Assembly (NCBI RefSeq): GCF_001636295.1
Contig: NZ_CP014209.1
Span: 1,736,001-1,800,000 of the forward strand
Reading direction: 5' to 3'
DNA: 64,000 nt
From: Isoptericola dokdonensis DS-3
Lineage (GTDB): Bacteria; Actinomycetota; Actinomycetes; Actinomycetales; Cellulomonadaceae
Shown here: positions 14,926 through 23,820 of the stretch, in pieces
Numbering within the stretch: position 1 is the first letter of the stretch
Layout: every line of letters begins with the position of its first letter
Made by a program: the position numbers and the translations under genes
Notes under the pieces: generated by a model
The model's input: the letters and a program-made list of their open reading frames with translations, nothing else
Told to the model about the DNA's origin: nothing
Databases searched by the model: none

Positions 14926-15524
14926 GAGGCCTCCCCATGTTGGGTGAGGACGGCCCGCAGCTTGGCGAGGCAGCGTCCCCGAGTGGCGCCGATGCTCCCG
15001 ACCGGCATGCCGATCGCGGAGGAGATGGAACGGTAGTCCGGGCGGTCCGCCAGCGAGACGAGGCGCAGCAGCTCCTGGCAGCGCCTCGGCAACGTGCCGA
15101 GTGCCTGCCAGAGCAGCCGGTCCCGTTCGTCCTTCAGCACCTCGGCCTCCGGCCCCGGACCGGAGTCCGGGAGCGTCGCCGAGGTCTCCGCGTCATCGTC
15201 CGGCAGCTCGGTGCGGTGCCCCTGGTCGGCACGCTCCTTGCGGACCACCTCCCAGGCGGCCCGCCGCGCCGTCACCAGCAGCCACTTCAGCGTCGCCTTC
15301 GGCTCCGTGATGGAGTCCGCGTGCCGCACGAGCGCAGCCCACGTGTGCTGGACGACGTCGTCGGACGCCTCCCGGCTCACGCCCTGGGCCCGCACCGTGC
15401 GCCACAGCAGCGGCGTCGCCTCGCGGACGAAGTCGCCGAGCGCCTCGGGACGGCCCTCCCGGTACTCGAGCAGCGCGACGGCCGCGCGATCACCGAGACT
15501 GGACGTGTCGGCTGTGCTGGACAT
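14916..15524 (-). CDS. ECF-like RNA polymerase sigma factor
   Basis: A 202-aa sigma-70-family protein. Region 2 (about 20-85) includes DDVVQHTWAALVRH and LKWLLVTARRAAWEVVRKE; region 4 (about 140-190) includes LPRRCQELLRLVSL and YRSISSAIGMPVGSIGATRGRCLAKLR, a helix-turn-helix for -35 recognition. I chose the ATG at 15524-15522 (MSSTADTSSLGDRAAV). An upstream in-frame GTG at 15629 would add 35 residues unlike the family. It is first in the protease cassette and overlaps the next gene by 10 bases. No recognised zinc anti-sigma is adjacent, so control may come from the 165-aa protein or the proteases. Confidence 0.85.
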   Translation of the reverse strand: MSSTADTSSLGDRAAVALLEYREGRPEALGDFVREATPLLWRTVRAQGVSREASDDVVQHTWAALVRHADSITEPKATLKWLLVTARRAAWEVVRKERADQGHRTELPDDDAETSATLPDSGPGPEAEVLKDERDRLLWQALGTLPRRCQELLRLVSLADRPDYRSISSAIGMPVGSIGATRGRCLAKLRAVLTQHGEASWT

Positions 15525-15839
15525 GGCGGAAGGCACCTCGTCGCGGTCGGGCGGGACTCCCCGGGCCGGGGATGGCCACGAGCCTAGGGGGGCACGAGGT
15601 GCCCCGCGTCCCTCCTGGACTCCCGTCACCGGAATTCACCCTTCACTTCATCGGCAGTGTCACCCGCGAGGGAGGGGTCGCCGACGGGCTTGATACACGT
15701 CGCGGAGAAACTTCACGAACCGCCGACCTCGACGTCGGCGAGCCGCCGACCAGCGGGGCGACCTCCGGGAAGATCACCCGGGGACGACGAAGGCCCGGCA
15801 CCTGCGAACAGGTGCCGGGCCGTCGTCGAGCGCGGGAGG
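15525..15839. other. rplA-sigma factor intergenic region
   Basis: This 315-base spacer holds the rplA terminator (15785-15828). On its left is the presumed promoter of the sigma factor cassette, where I could not pick a confident -35/-10 pair. One weak option is TGACAC spaced 18 bases from TGAATT, near 15620-15650. Confidence 0.5.
15785..15828 (-). terminator. Intrinsic terminator of rplKA
   Basis: A 13-bp stem (15792-15804 with 15809-15821) reads GGCCCGGCACCTG and has a TTCG tetraloop on the minus strand. It extends by six more pairs (15785-15790 with 15823-15828) past one mismatch. It starts 12 bases after the rplA stop and separates rplKA from the sigma-CHAT cassette. Confidence 0.8.
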
Positions 15840-16547
15840 TCAGCCCTCGAGCAGCTTGGTGGTCTTCGACTGGTCGACCGGGATGCCCGGGCCGAACGTC
15901 GTCGCCAGGGTCGCCTTGGTGATGTAGCGGCCCTTCGAGGACGACGGCTTGAGACGCAGGATCTCGTCCAGCGCGGCGCCGTAGTTCTCGACCAGCGCGG
16001 TCTCGTCGAACGAGACCTTGCCGATGATGAAGTGGAGGTTCGAGTGCTTGTCGACGCGGAACTCGATCTTGCCGCCCTTGATGTCGGTCACGGCCTTGGT
16101 GACGTCCATCGTGACGGTGCCGGTCTTCGGGTTCGGCATGAGACCACGGGGGCCCAGCACCTTGCCCAGACGACCGACCTTGCCCATGAGGTCCGGGGTC
16201 GCGACGGCCGAGTCGAAGTCGGTGTAGCCGGCGGCCACCTTGGCGATCAGGTCGTCGCCGCCGACCTCGTCGGCACCGGCCGCGAGGGCCTCCTCGGCCT
16301 TCGCACCGTTCGCGAAGACGATGACGCGGGCGGTCTTGCCCGTGCCGTGCGGCAGGTTGACCGTGCCGCGGACCAGCTGGTCCGCCTTGCGCGGGTCCAC
16401 ACCGAGGCGGAACACGGCCTCGACGGTGGCGTCGGCCTTCGACGAGGCGGTCTCCTTGGCGAGCTTCACGGCCTCGAGCGGGCTGTACAGGTTCTCGCGG
16501 TCGATCTTCGCCGCGGCGGCGCGGTACGCCTTGCTGCGCTGTGCCAT
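15840..16547 (-). CDS. rplA: 50S ribosomal protein L1
   Basis: L1 (235 aa) binds 23S rRNA at the L1 stalk and moves deacylated tRNA out of the E site. The translation [32 protein letters not shown] is standard, and [25 protein letters not shown] carries the L1 signature. Length is typical. It lies 233 bases downstream of rplK, with two hairpins in that spacer, and is followed by a strong terminator. The ATG has a GGAG-type site (AAGGAGAACGCAG). Confidence 0.97.
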   Translation of the reverse strand: MAQRSKAYRAAAAKIDRENLYSPLEAVKLAKETASSKADATVEAVFRLGVDPRKADQLVRGTVNLPHGTGKTARVIVFANGAKAEEALAAGADEVGGDDLIAKVAAGYTDFDSAVATPDLMGKVGRLGKVLGPRGLMPNPKTGTVTMDVTKAVTDIKGGKIEFRVDKHSNLHFIIGKVSFDETALVENYGAALDEILRLKPSSSKGRYITKATLATTFGPGIPVDQSKTTKLLEG

Positions 16548-16648
16548 CTGCGTTCTCCTTGCTGCAGTCGTGGTCGTCGGGTCTGCGCGGACCCTCCCAC
16601 GTGCCCGACGCTCGTCGGGTCTTGGTCGTCCGGGACGGACGGGGTGCT

Positions 16649-16682
16649 CCGGCTCTGGCAGGGCGGACCCTGCCGGAGCCGG
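16649..16682 (-). terminator. Intercistronic hairpin between rplK and rplA
   Basis: A 15-bp stem with one G-T wobble (16649-16663 with 16668-16682; arm CCGGCTCTGGCAGGG) closes on CGGA. A second small hairpin, CCCGACG/CGTCGGG, lies at 16604-16619. No U-tract follows, so it may tune rplA expression or protect mRNA rather than terminate fully. Confidence 0.45.
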
Positions 16683-16780
16683 TGCGACGTCACTTGCCGA
16701 CGTGCTGACACGTCGCCGAGCGACTGCGCTACGGCCTCGGCAGGACTCGCTGCGCTCGTCCTACCGCTGCCTGCGCTGCG

Positions 16781-17212
16781 TCACTTGGCGACGGTGATGC
16801 CCATCGAGCGGGCGGTGCCCGCGATGATCAGCATCGCGCCCTCGATGTCGTTCGCGTTGAGGTCCTGCATCTTCGTCTCGGCGATCTCGCGGACCTGGGC
16901 CTGCGAGAGCTGAGCGACCTTCACCGTGTGCGGCGTCGGGGAGCCCTTGGCCACACCGGCGGCCTTCTTGATGAGCTCCGCGGCCGGCGGGGTCTTCGTG
17001 ATGAAGGTGAACGAGCGGTCCTCGTACACCGTGATCTCGACGGGGATCACGTTGCCGCGCTGCGACTCGGTCGCCGCGTTGTAGGCCTTGCAGAACTCCA
17101 TGATGTTCACGCCGTGCTGACCGAGCGCGGGGCCGATCGGCGGCGCGGGGTTGGCCGCACCGGCCTGGATCTGGAGCTTGATGAGGCCGGCGACCTTCTT
17201 CTTGGGAGGCAT
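16781..17212 (-). CDS. rplK: 50S ribosomal protein L11
   Basis: L11 (143 aa) binds the GTPase-associated region of 23S rRNA and is the thiostrepton-site protein. [45 protein letters not shown] is the canonical N-terminal domain with the drug-contact prolines. The C-terminal RNA-binding domain ends [20 protein letters not shown]. Length is standard and the start is ATG. It sits 100 bases after nusG in the usual secE-nusG-rplK-rplA order. Confidence 0.97.
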   Translation of the reverse strand: MPPKKKVAGLIKLQIQAGAANPAPPIGPALGQHGVNIMEFCKAYNAATESQRGNVIPVEITVYEDRSFTFITKTPPAAELIKKAAGVAKGSPTPHTVKVAQLSQAQVREIAETKMQDLNANDIEGAMLIIAGTARSMGITVAK

Positions 17213-17312
17213 GGTGCTTCCCCTTTCCTGTGTTGTGGACCGACGCCGTGGGCGATGACCCGGTTGCAGTGCTGCCGCTCACGCGGCACGCCGGAGCGAT
17301 CCGGCGGCGCGA

Positions 17313-18182
17313 TCAGATCTTGGCGACCTGGTTGAACGACAGCTCGACCGGGGTCTCCCGGCCGAAGATGGAGACGAGGACCTTGAGCTTCTGGGCCTCG
17401 GCATTGATCTCGGAGATCGTGGCGGGCAGCGTGTCGAACGGACCGTCCGTGACGGTGACCGACTCGCCGACCTCGAAGTCGACCTCGATGGCGGGCCCGG
17501 CGGCAGCGCCGCCCTTGGCGCCCGCGGCGGTGGGCTTGGTGGGCGCGGCCTCGAGGACCGACGGGGCCAGCATGCCGAACACCTCGTCCAGCGACAGCGG
17601 GACCGGCTGGTGCGTGTGACCGACGAACCCGGTGACGCCCGGGGTGTGCCGGACGGCGCCCCACGACTCGTCGGTGAGGTCCATGCGCACGAGGACGTAA
17701 CCGGGGATGCGGACGCGGCGGACGGTCTTCTTCTGCGCGTTCTTGATCTCGGTCACCTCCTCCATGGGGACCTCGACCTGGAAGATGTAGTCCTCCATGT
17801 TCAGGCTCTGGATGCGGTTCTCCAGGTTGGCCTTCACACGGTTCTCGTAGCCCGCGTAGGAGTGGATGACGAACCAGTCGCCGAACTGGCCGCGCAGCGT
17901 GCGCCGCAGCTCCTCGGCCGGGTCCTCCTCGACGTCCTCGTCGGTGGCGGCGTCGTCAGCCTCGTCCGTCTGGTCGGCGGCCTCGGCGGGCTCTGCCTCG
18001 TCGTCAGCAGCGGTCTCGTCCGCGACGGTCTCGTCGTCAGCAGCGGTCTCGTCCGCCTCGGGCGCGTCCTGCGTCTCGGCGGCGTCCAGGTCGGCAGGCG
18101 CGTCGAGGTCGGCCTCGGCGCCGGCGGCGTCGGGCTGCGTGAGGTCGACGTTCTCGGTCTGCTCCAGAGGATCCTGGGACAC
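17313..18182 (-). CDS. nusG: Transcription termination/antitermination protein NusG
   Basis: NusG (289 aa) binds RNA polymerase through its NGN domain and links it to Rho or ribosomes through the KOW domain. The core starts at about residue 95 ([25 protein letters not shown]). The C-terminal KOW includes [19 protein letters not shown] and ends with [11 protein letters not shown]. The first 90 residues are an acidic Asp/Glu/Ala extension containing an 11-residue tandem duplication (around [11 protein letters not shown]). I chose the GTG at 18182-18180 ([14 protein letters not shown]). The extension is typical of actinobacteria, though the repeat is strain-variable. Confidence 0.95.
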   Translation of the reverse strand: MSQDPLEQTENVDLTQPDAAGAEADLDAPADLDAAETQDAPEADETAADDETVADETAADDEAEPAEAADQTDEADDAATDEDVEEDPAEELRRTLRGQFGDWFVIHSYAGYENRVKANLENRIQSLNMEDYIFQVEVPMEEVTEIKNAQKKTVRRVRIPGYVLVRMDLTDESWGAVRHTPGVTGFVGHTHQPVPLSLDEVFGMLAPSVLEAAPTKPTAAGAKGGAAAGPAIEVDFEVGESVTVTDGPFDTLPATISEINAEAQKLKVLVSIFGRETPVELSFNQVAKI

Positions 18183-18241
18183 GAAAGAACCTGCTTTCTG
18201 ACTGATGACGGGACGTGCGGTCGTGGGTCCGACCCGGAGGG

Positions 18242-18496
18242 TCAGGCCCCGAAGAGCCAGAAGACTCCGCGACCCACGAGGTAGTCGAGCGCGGTGACGA
18301 ACAGCATCGCCACCGCGACGAACACGATCACGACGATCGTGTAGTTGACGAGCTCGGACCGCGTCGGGGTGACGACCTTGCGGAGCTCGCCCACCACCTG
18401 GCGGACGAACAGGGCGATCCGAGCGAAGACGTTGCGACGCTCCTTGCCGGACTGGGCGTCGTGCGTTCCAGCGGCGTGCGCGGAGGACTCGCTCAC
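18242..18496 (-). CDS. secE: Preprotein translocase subunit SecE
   Basis: SecE (84 aa) clamps the SecY channel of the Sec translocon. The protein has a short polar N-terminus, the conserved amphipathic [24 protein letters not shown], and a single membrane helix ([21 protein letters not shown]). The GTG start at 18496-18494 gives [10 protein letters not shown]. It lies between tRNA-Trp and nusG, the usual actinobacterial order, and probably shares the promoter upstream of the tRNA. Confidence 0.93.
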   Translation of the reverse strand: MSESSAHAAGTHDAQSGKERRNVFARIALFVRQVVGELRKVVTPTRSELVNYTIVVIVFVAVAMLFVTALDYLVGRGVFWLFGA

Positions 18497-18629
18497 TTCC
18501 ACTACCCCGTTTCGCGATCGGACCGCAGCCACGCCGCCTGCCGGCGACGCACCCACGGCACGGACTCTGGCGTTCCAGGCCGCGCTGGCGCGCGACCACG
18601 CTGCGCGGTCCCACGGGGGAACACGCTGG

Positions 18630-18702
18630 CAGGGTAGACAGGACTCGAACCTGCAACCTGCGGTTTTGGAGACCGCTGCGCTACCAATTGCGCCACTACC
18701 CT
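18630..18702 (-). tRNA. tRNA-Trp (CCA)
   Basis: A 73-base cloverleaf. The acceptor AGGGTAG pairs with CTACCCT, the anticodon loop CTCCAAA carries CCA, and the T-loop is GGTTCGAGTCC. The 3' CCA is encoded at 18627-18629. It lies directly upstream of secE. Confidence 0.97.
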
Positions 18703-18777
18703 TCGTGCTCGACGGTCCGCGCCGGGGCAGCACCAAGGGCGCGACCCAGCATGGTGGCCGTCAACCACCGAGGGACA

Positions 18778-18806
18778 ACTGTACGCGACGTGAGGCCGTA
18801 GGTCGA
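18778..18806 (-). promoter_or_regulatory. Predicted promoter of tRNA-Trp-secE-nusG
   Basis: TCGACC (18801-18806), a 17-base spacer and TACAGT (18778-18783) on the minus strand fit a vegetative promoter about 70 bases upstream of the tRNA. Sequence inference only. Confidence 0.45.
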
Positions 18807-18886
18807 ACCACGTCCACCGGTCGGTGGACCCGAGGTGCCATCGGGCGGTCGTCCCGCCCGCCCCGCCCGCGCGGCACGGTGGATCC

Positions 18887-19834
18887 ATGGACACTTCGAC
18901 ACCTCGGACCGGGCCCGTCATCGACGTCCGGGGCCTGCGCCGACGCTATGGCACCAAGCAGGCCGTCGACGGCCTCGACCTGCGGGTCGAGCAGGGTGAG
19001 ATCTTCGCCGTGCTCGGCCCCAACGGTGCGGGCAAGACGACCACCGTCGAGATCCTCGAAGGCTTCCGCAGCCGGGACGGCGGCGAGGTCACCGTGCTCG
19101 GCCAGGACCCCGCCACCGGCGGGCGTGCCTGGCGCAGCCGCCTCGGCGTCGTCCTGCAGGACTCGCACGACCAGGTCGAGCTGACCGTCCACGAGTTGGT
19201 GCACCACTTCGCCCGGTTCTACCCGGCCGGTCGGGACCCCGAGGAGGTGATCGACGCCGTCGGCCTCCGCGAGAAGGAGTCGACGCGCGCCCGTCAGCTC
19301 TCCGGCGGGCAGCGCCGCCGTCTCGACGTCGCTCTCGGGATCGTGGGCGACCCCGAGCTGCTCTTCCTCGACGAGCCGACCACGGGCTTCGACCCCCAGG
19401 CACGTCGCTCGTTCTGGGAGCTCCTCCGCTCGCTGCGCGCGGACGGCACGACGATCCTGCTGACCACCCACTATCTCGACGAGGCCGCCTTCCTCGCCGA
19501 CCGGGTCGCGGTCGTGAGCGAGGGTCGCATCGTCGCCGTCGATGCTCCCGACGCCCTCGGCGGGCCCGAGGCCCGGCGCCCCGTGGTCCGCTGGACCGGG
19601 CCCGACGGGGTCCCCTGCACCGAGCGCACGGCGCACCCCACGCGGCTGGTCACCGAGCTCGCCGCGCTCGCCGGTGGCGAGATCCCCGGCCTGCAGGTCG
19701 TGCGCCCGAGCCTCGAGGACGTCTACCTCGAGCTCATCGGGGAGGCGGTCGCCGCCCCGACCGCCGCGTCCACCGCCCGGCCCGCCGGCCAGACCGTCTC
19801 CGACGCCCTCGCCAGCAGGGAGGTCGTCCGATGA
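18887..19834 (+). CDS. ABC transporter ATP-binding protein (ABC-2 export type)
   Basis: A 315-aa ATPase of a two-gene ABC-2 exporter. It has Walker A GPNGAGKTTT (about 45-54), the signature LSGGQRRRLDVALG, Walker B LLFLDEPTTGFDP and the switch His in TTHYLDEA. A C-terminal extension follows the nucleotide-binding domain, as in DrrA/NatA-like proteins. The ATG at 18887 is preferred over an in-frame ATG at 18824 because it gives MDTSTPRTGPVIDVRGL, directly entering the domain. It overlaps the permease gene by four bases (ATGA). The substrate (drug, lipid or peptide) cannot be deduced. Confidence 0.92.
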   Translation: MDTSTPRTGPVIDVRGLRRRYGTKQAVDGLDLRVEQGEIFAVLGPNGAGKTTTVEILEGFRSRDGGEVTVLGQDPATGGRAWRSRLGVVLQDSHDQVELTVHELVHHFARFYPAGRDPEEVIDAVGLREKESTRARQLSGGQRRRLDVALGIVGDPELLFLDEPTTGFDPQARRSFWELLRSLRADGTTILLTTHYLDEAAFLADRVAVVSEGRIVAVDAPDALGGPEARRPVVRWTGPDGVPCTERTAHPTRLVTELAALAGGEIPGLQVVRPSLEDVYLELIGEAVAAPTAASTARPAGQTVSDALASREVVR

Positions 19835-20688
19835 GCACGGCAAACCCGCCGAGCCGGTCCGCGACCCGGGGCGACGGACGCCTGCCGTCCGCCGCACGCC
19901 TCGGCGTCGACCGCGCGGGCGTCGAGCTGCGCGCGTTCTTCCGGGAGCGCGACGCGGTGATCTTCATCTTCTCGTACCCGCTCATCATGATGGCGATCTT
20001 CGCGACGGTCTTCGGCGGCCAGGACCAGGGCACCGACGGGTACGGCGTGCCCTTCGCGCAGTACTTCCTGCCGGGGATGATCGCGACCGGCGTCATGCTG
20101 ACGAGCTTCCAGTCGCTCGCGGTCGCGGTCGCCGTCGAGCGCGACGACGGCACGCTCAAGCGGCTGCGCCTCGCTCCTCTGCCGGCGGTGAGCTACTTCG
20201 TCGGCAAGATCGGGCTCGTCCTGGTCACGACGGTCGTGCAGACGACGCTCCTGCTCGTGCTCGCCGCGACGGTGTACGACGTGCCCATGCCGACCGACGT
20301 CACGTCGTGGGGGACGTTCGCCTGGGTTTTCGTGCTCGGCACCGCGACGGGCACGGTCTGCGGGGTGGCGTTCTCCTCCCTGCCGCGGTCCGGGAAGTCC
20401 GCGACCGCCGTCGTGACCCCGGTCGTCCTCGTGCTGCAGTTCATCTCCGGGGTCTTCTTCGCGTTCTTCGCGCTGCCCTCCTGGATGCAGGCGGTCGCCT
20501 CCCTCTTCCCGCTCAAGTGGATGGCGCAGGGCATGCGCTCGGTCTTCCTCCCCGAGGATGCGCAGGTCCTCGAGGTGGCCGGTACCTGGCAGCACGGCGC
20601 GACGGCTGCTGTACTGGGCGGATGGCTGGTGCTGGGTCTCGTCCTCGGCGTGCGCACGTTCCGGTGGCGACGCCGTGACGACGGCTGA
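19831..20688 (+). CDS. ABC-2 type transporter permease
   Basis: A 285-aa membrane protein with about six hydrophobic segments (for example VIFIFSYPLIMMAIFATVF, IGLVLVTTVVQTTLLLVLAA and TPVVLVLQFISGVFFAFFAL). It carries the family feature VERDDGTLKRLRLAPLP before the second pair of helices. It forms the channel of the exporter encoded with the preceding ATPase. Its last 14 bases overlap the histidine kinase start, so exporter and two-component genes form one transcription unit. The kinase may sense the exporter's substrate or membrane stress (inference from linkage). Confidence 0.9.
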   Translation: MSTANPPSRSATRGDGRLPSAARLGVDRAGVELRAFFRERDAVIFIFSYPLIMMAIFATVFGGQDQGTDGYGVPFAQYFLPGMIATGVMLTSFQSLAVAVAVERDDGTLKRLRLAPLPAVSYFVGKIGLVLVTTVVQTTLLLVLAATVYDVPMPTDVTSWGTFAWVFVLGTATGTVCGVAFSSLPRSGKSATAVVTPVVLVLQFISGVFFAFFALPSWMQAVASLFPLKWMAQGMRSVFLPEDAQVLEVAGTWQHGATAAVLGGWLVLGLVLGVRTFRWRRRDDG

Positions 20689-21916
20689 CCCGTCGTCCGG
20701 CAGCCTCGCAGCCCGCGCGGAGGGCGACGTCGACGACTGGGACAGGCAGGTGCTCTGGTGGGACGTCGCGTTCGTCGCGATCGTCCTGCTCACGGCGGTC
20801 GCCCTGCCGCTCAGCGGGCAGTCGGGCCGGCAGCTCTGGATCGCGTACGGGGCGATGGCCACGATCCTCGCCGCCTACGCGGCCTGGGGTGCCCCGGCGG
20901 CACGGTCGCGGCACCAGGGTCGCGCGCTGGCCTACGTGACGGTCCTCGTCCTCGCGACCGCTGTCGCCGTGTCCCAGGGCGGCCTGGCGACGTTCCTGCT
21001 CTTCGGCGCCTTCACCCAGCTCTGGATGCTGCTCGAGCCTCCCCGCCGGGCCGTCCTCGCGTCCGTGGCGCTGGCCGTGACCACGACGTTCGGCCTCGCC
21101 GTCGAGGCGGGCTTCTCGTCGCGAGGACTGCTCGCGGCAGCACCGCAGATGGCCGTCGCGCTCGCCTTCGCGCTGACGCTCGGGCTCTGGACCGCGACGT
21201 GGATGCGACGCTCCGACGAGCGGGCCCAGCTCCTGCAAGCGCTCCGGGCCACGCAGGACGAGCTGGCGCAGACCCACCATGCGGCTGGTGTCGCCGCCGA
21301 GCGGGAGCGGGTGGCCCGCGAGATCCACGACACCCTCGCCCAGGGCTTCACGAGCGTCGTGACGCAGGCGCAGGCCGCCTCGGCGGCCCTCGACCGGGGC
21401 GAGGACAGGACCGCTCGTGAGCGGCTCCACCTGATCGAGACGACCGCCCGGGAGAACCTGGCCGAGGCGCGAGGGCTCGTCGCGGCGTTCGCCCCGGTGC
21501 AGCTGCAGGACTCGACGCTGTCGGAGGCGCTGCGGCGCCTCGCGGACCGGTTCACCGCCGAGACGGGGACGACCGTGCGGGTCGACGTCGACGGCCCGGT
21601 GGACGCGTCCGACGACGGCGGGACGATCGGCCCGGCGTCCGACGTCGTGCTGCTGCGCGCAGCGCAGGAGGCGCTCTCGAACGTCCGACGGCACGCGGGC
21701 GCCTCCGCGGTCACCGTCCGGCTGCGCCGCGCGGACGGCGCCGTCGAGCTCGAGGTGTCCGACGACGGCCGCGGGCTGCCCCCGCAGCTCTCCGAAGGGT
21801 TCGGCCTGACGGGCATGCGCGAACGGGCGGCCGCGGCGGGCGGTGAGCTCGAGGTCGGTCCGGGTACCGCCGGCGGGACACGGGTCCGGCTCCGCCTGCC
21901 GGTGAGCGCGTCGTGA
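20675..21916 (+). CDS. Sensor histidine kinase, NarL/DesK type
   Basis: A 413-aa membrane sensor kinase. Several hydrophobic helices occupy about residues 25-170. The HisKA_3 dimerisation helix has the phosphorylated His in ERVAREIHDTLAQGFTSVV (about residue 217), and the C-terminal ATPase domain shows SNVRRHAGA and SDDGRGLP. The GTG start at 20675 overlaps the permease end by 14 bases, with GGTGG upstream. It ends GTGA-overlapped with the response regulator gene. No periplasmic ligand domain is visible, so it probably senses within the membrane, as DesK/LiaS-like kinases do. Confidence 0.9.
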   Translation: MTTADPSSGSLAARAEGDVDDWDRQVLWWDVAFVAIVLLTAVALPLSGQSGRQLWIAYGAMATILAAYAAWGAPAARSRHQGRALAYVTVLVLATAVAVSQGGLATFLLFGAFTQLWMLLEPPRRAVLASVALAVTTTFGLAVEAGFSSRGLLAAAPQMAVALAFALTLGLWTATWMRRSDERAQLLQALRATQDELAQTHHAAGVAAERERVAREIHDTLAQGFTSVVTQAQAASAALDRGEDRTARERLHLIETTARENLAEARGLVAAFAPVQLQDSTLSEALRRLADRFTAETGTTVRVDVDGPVDASDDGGTIGPASDVVLLRAAQEALSNVRRHAGASAVTVRLRRADGAVELEVSDDGRGLPPQLSEGFGLTGMRERAAAAGGELEVGPGTAGGTRVRLRLPVSAS

Positions 21917-22539
21917 CGACGATCCGTGTGCTCGTCGCCGACGACCATCCCGTGGTCCGCTCCGGGATCGTCGGCATGCTGGCCGGTGAGCCCGACGTCG
22001 AGATCGTCGCCGAGGCGGCCGACGGCGAACGAGCCGTGGCACTGGCCCGCGAGCTCTCCCCCGACGTCGTGCTCATGGACCTGCGGATGCCCGTGCTCGA
22101 CGGCGTCGGCGCGACGGAGCAGATCGTCGGAGGGTCACCCGCCGGACCACGCGTCGTCGTGCTCACCACCTACGACACGGACGCCGACATCCTGCGTGCC
22201 GTCGAGGCCGGCGCCACGGGCTACCTGCTCAAGGACACGCCGCGGGCGGCGCTCGTCGCCGGGGTGCAGGCGGCGGCGCGCGGTGAGACGGTGCTGGCGC
22301 CGTCGGTGGCGACTCGCCTGGTGTCGTCCGTCCGGACGGCGGAGGAGCGACCGACCCCGCGCGAGGCCGAGGTGCTGCGGCTCGTGGAGCGCGGGCTGTC
22401 GAACGCCGCGATCGGCCGCGAGCTGTTCATCGCCGAGGCGACGGTGAAGACGCACCTCCTGCGCGTGTTCGCCAAGCTCCGGGTGGACGACCGCACCGCG
22501 GCGGTGTCGGTGGCCCGGCAGCGCGGCTGGCTGAGGTGA
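21913..22539 (+). CDS. LuxR/NarL-family response regulator
   Basis: A 208-aa response regulator. The receiver domain has acidic residues in VADDHPVVRSG, the phospho-acceptor Asp-56 in DVVLMDLRMPVLDG, Thr in VVLTTYD and Lys in GYLLKDTP. The C-terminal LuxR helix-turn-helix reads PTPREAEVLRLVERGLSNAAIGRELFIAEATVKTHL. It starts with a GTG overlapping the kinase stop (GTGA), so the pair is co-translated. It probably regulates the upstream exporter genes (inference). Confidence 0.93.
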   Translation: MTTIRVLVADDHPVVRSGIVGMLAGEPDVEIVAEAADGERAVALARELSPDVVLMDLRMPVLDGVGATEQIVGGSPAGPRVVVLTTYDTDADILRAVEAGATGYLLKDTPRAALVAGVQAAARGETVLAPSVATRLVSSVRTAEERPTPREAEVLRLVERGLSNAAIGRELFIAEATVKTHLLRVFAKLRVDDRTAAVSVARQRGWLR

Positions 22540-22552
22540 GTGGTGCCACACT

Positions 22553-23596
22553 GTGCGGGTGCGCGACCTGGCCAGCCTCCCGAAAGCCCACCTCCACCTG
22601 CACTTCACGGGCTCGTTGCGGGTGCCCTCGCTCGTGGAGATGTCCGCCCGGCACGGCATCCGGCTGCCCGCCGCGATCACGGACGGCGACCCCTTGCGGG
22701 TGCCCGCCGACGCGCGGGGCTGGTTCCGGTTCCAGCGGCTGTACGACGCAGCCCGGCACTGCGTGCGGTCCGAGGCCGACATGCGCCGCCTCGTCGACGA
22801 GGCGGCCGCCGACGACGCGGCGGAGGGTTCCGGGCGGCTGGAGATCCAGGTCGACCCGACGTCGTACGCACCGTTCGTCGGCGGCATCACGCCGGCCCTG
22901 GAGATCGTGCTCGACGAGGCCAGCGCGGCGAGCGCCCGCCACGGGCTCGAGGTGGCGGTGGTGGTGGCCGCCTCCCGGATGCGGCACCCGATGGACGCCC
23001 GCACCCTCGCCCGGCTCGCGGCCCGGTACGCGGGCGAGGGGCCCGGGGAGGTCGTGGGGTTCGGCCTGAGCAACGACGAGCGGCGCGGCGACACCGACGA
23101 GTTCGCGGCCGCGTTCCGGATCGCGCGGCGGGCGGGCCTGGCGTCCGTGCCGCACGGCGGGGAGCTGCTGGGGCCGGGGCACGTGCGCGACGTCGTGGGG
23201 GCGCTCGCGCCGGACCGGCTCGGTCACGGCGTCCGGTCGGTCGAGGACGCCTCGCTCCTCGCGTCGCTGGTCGAGTCCGGGGTGGCGCTGGAGGTGTGCC
23301 CGGCGTCCAACGTGTCGCTCGGCGTGTACGCCCACGACGAGGACGTGCCGCTGCGCGAGCTCGTCGACGCGGGGGCGCAGGTCGCGCTCGGCGCCGACGA
23401 CCCGCTGCTGTTCGGCTCGCGGCTGGTCGCCCAGTACGAGACCGCGCGGGAGGTGCACGGGTTCTCCGACGCCGAGCTCGCGGACCTCGCGCGGGCGTCG
23501 ATCCGCGCGTCCCGCGCGTCGGAGGGCAGCAAGGCGCGGCTGCTGGCCGGCGTCGACGACTGGCTCGACGACCCGGTGGCGCCGTTCGTCGGCTGA
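22553..23596 (+). CDS. add: Adenosine deaminase family protein
   Basis: A 347-aa metal-dependent deaminase of the adenosine/adenine deaminase family, probably converting adenosine to inosine in purine salvage. Metal and active-site motifs are in order: HLHLHFTGS (near residue 13), PHGGE, DRLGHGVR, CPASN and LGADDP. The usual HAGE and NTDDP are slightly altered to HGGE and GADDP, so substrate preference could differ. The start is GTG at 22553 or, two codons on, at 22559. It begins 13 bases after the response regulator. In Streptomyces an add gene lies near murB and secE, so this belongs to the conserved neighbourhood. Confidence 0.82.
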   Translation: MRVRDLASLPKAHLHLHFTGSLRVPSLVEMSARHGIRLPAAITDGDPLRVPADARGWFRFQRLYDAARHCVRSEADMRRLVDEAAADDAAEGSGRLEIQVDPTSYAPFVGGITPALEIVLDEASAASARHGLEVAVVVAASRMRHPMDARTLARLAARYAGEGPGEVVGFGLSNDERRGDTDEFAAAFRIARRAGLASVPHGGELLGPGHVRDVVGALAPDRLGHGVRSVEDASLLASLVESGVALEVCPASNVSLGVYAHDEDVPLRELVDAGAQVALGADDPLLFGSRLVAQYETAREVHGFSDAELADLARASIRASRASEGSKARLLAGVDDWLDDPVAPFVG

Positions 23597-23820
23597 GGCC
23601 TGGCGCCCCGACGCCGTCCTGCCGGCGGGGCAACGTTTCGGCTCTCCCGGACGTCGGGGTGGGTGAGGCCAGGTCGTGGAGACGTGGCGCAGACAGGTCA
23701 CGAGACGGTGTCGATCGTCGGGAGGTCGGCCCGGTCGGGTCGCCGCAGGGCGCGTTGCAGTGCACCGTGGTAGTCCGCGGGGCCGGGCCGATCGACGGCC
23801 CGGACCGGAGAGGTGGGGGC
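23597..23820. other. Intergenic region before the L,D-transpeptidase gene
   Basis: A 224-base gap without a gene. It should hold the promoter for the L,D-transpeptidase gene, but I see no confident -35/-10 pair. Confidence 0.4.

Noticed and set aside
15600..15780. Autoregulated ECF promoter of the sigma factor gene
   Set aside because: Several partial -35/-10 combinations exist but none matches a known ECF consensus well enough to annotate.
17320..18660. NusG starting far upstream, overlapping secE
   Set aside because: The upstream in-frame sequence is Arg-rich antisense-like translation; the GTG at 18182 gives the expected short lead-in to the acidic tail.
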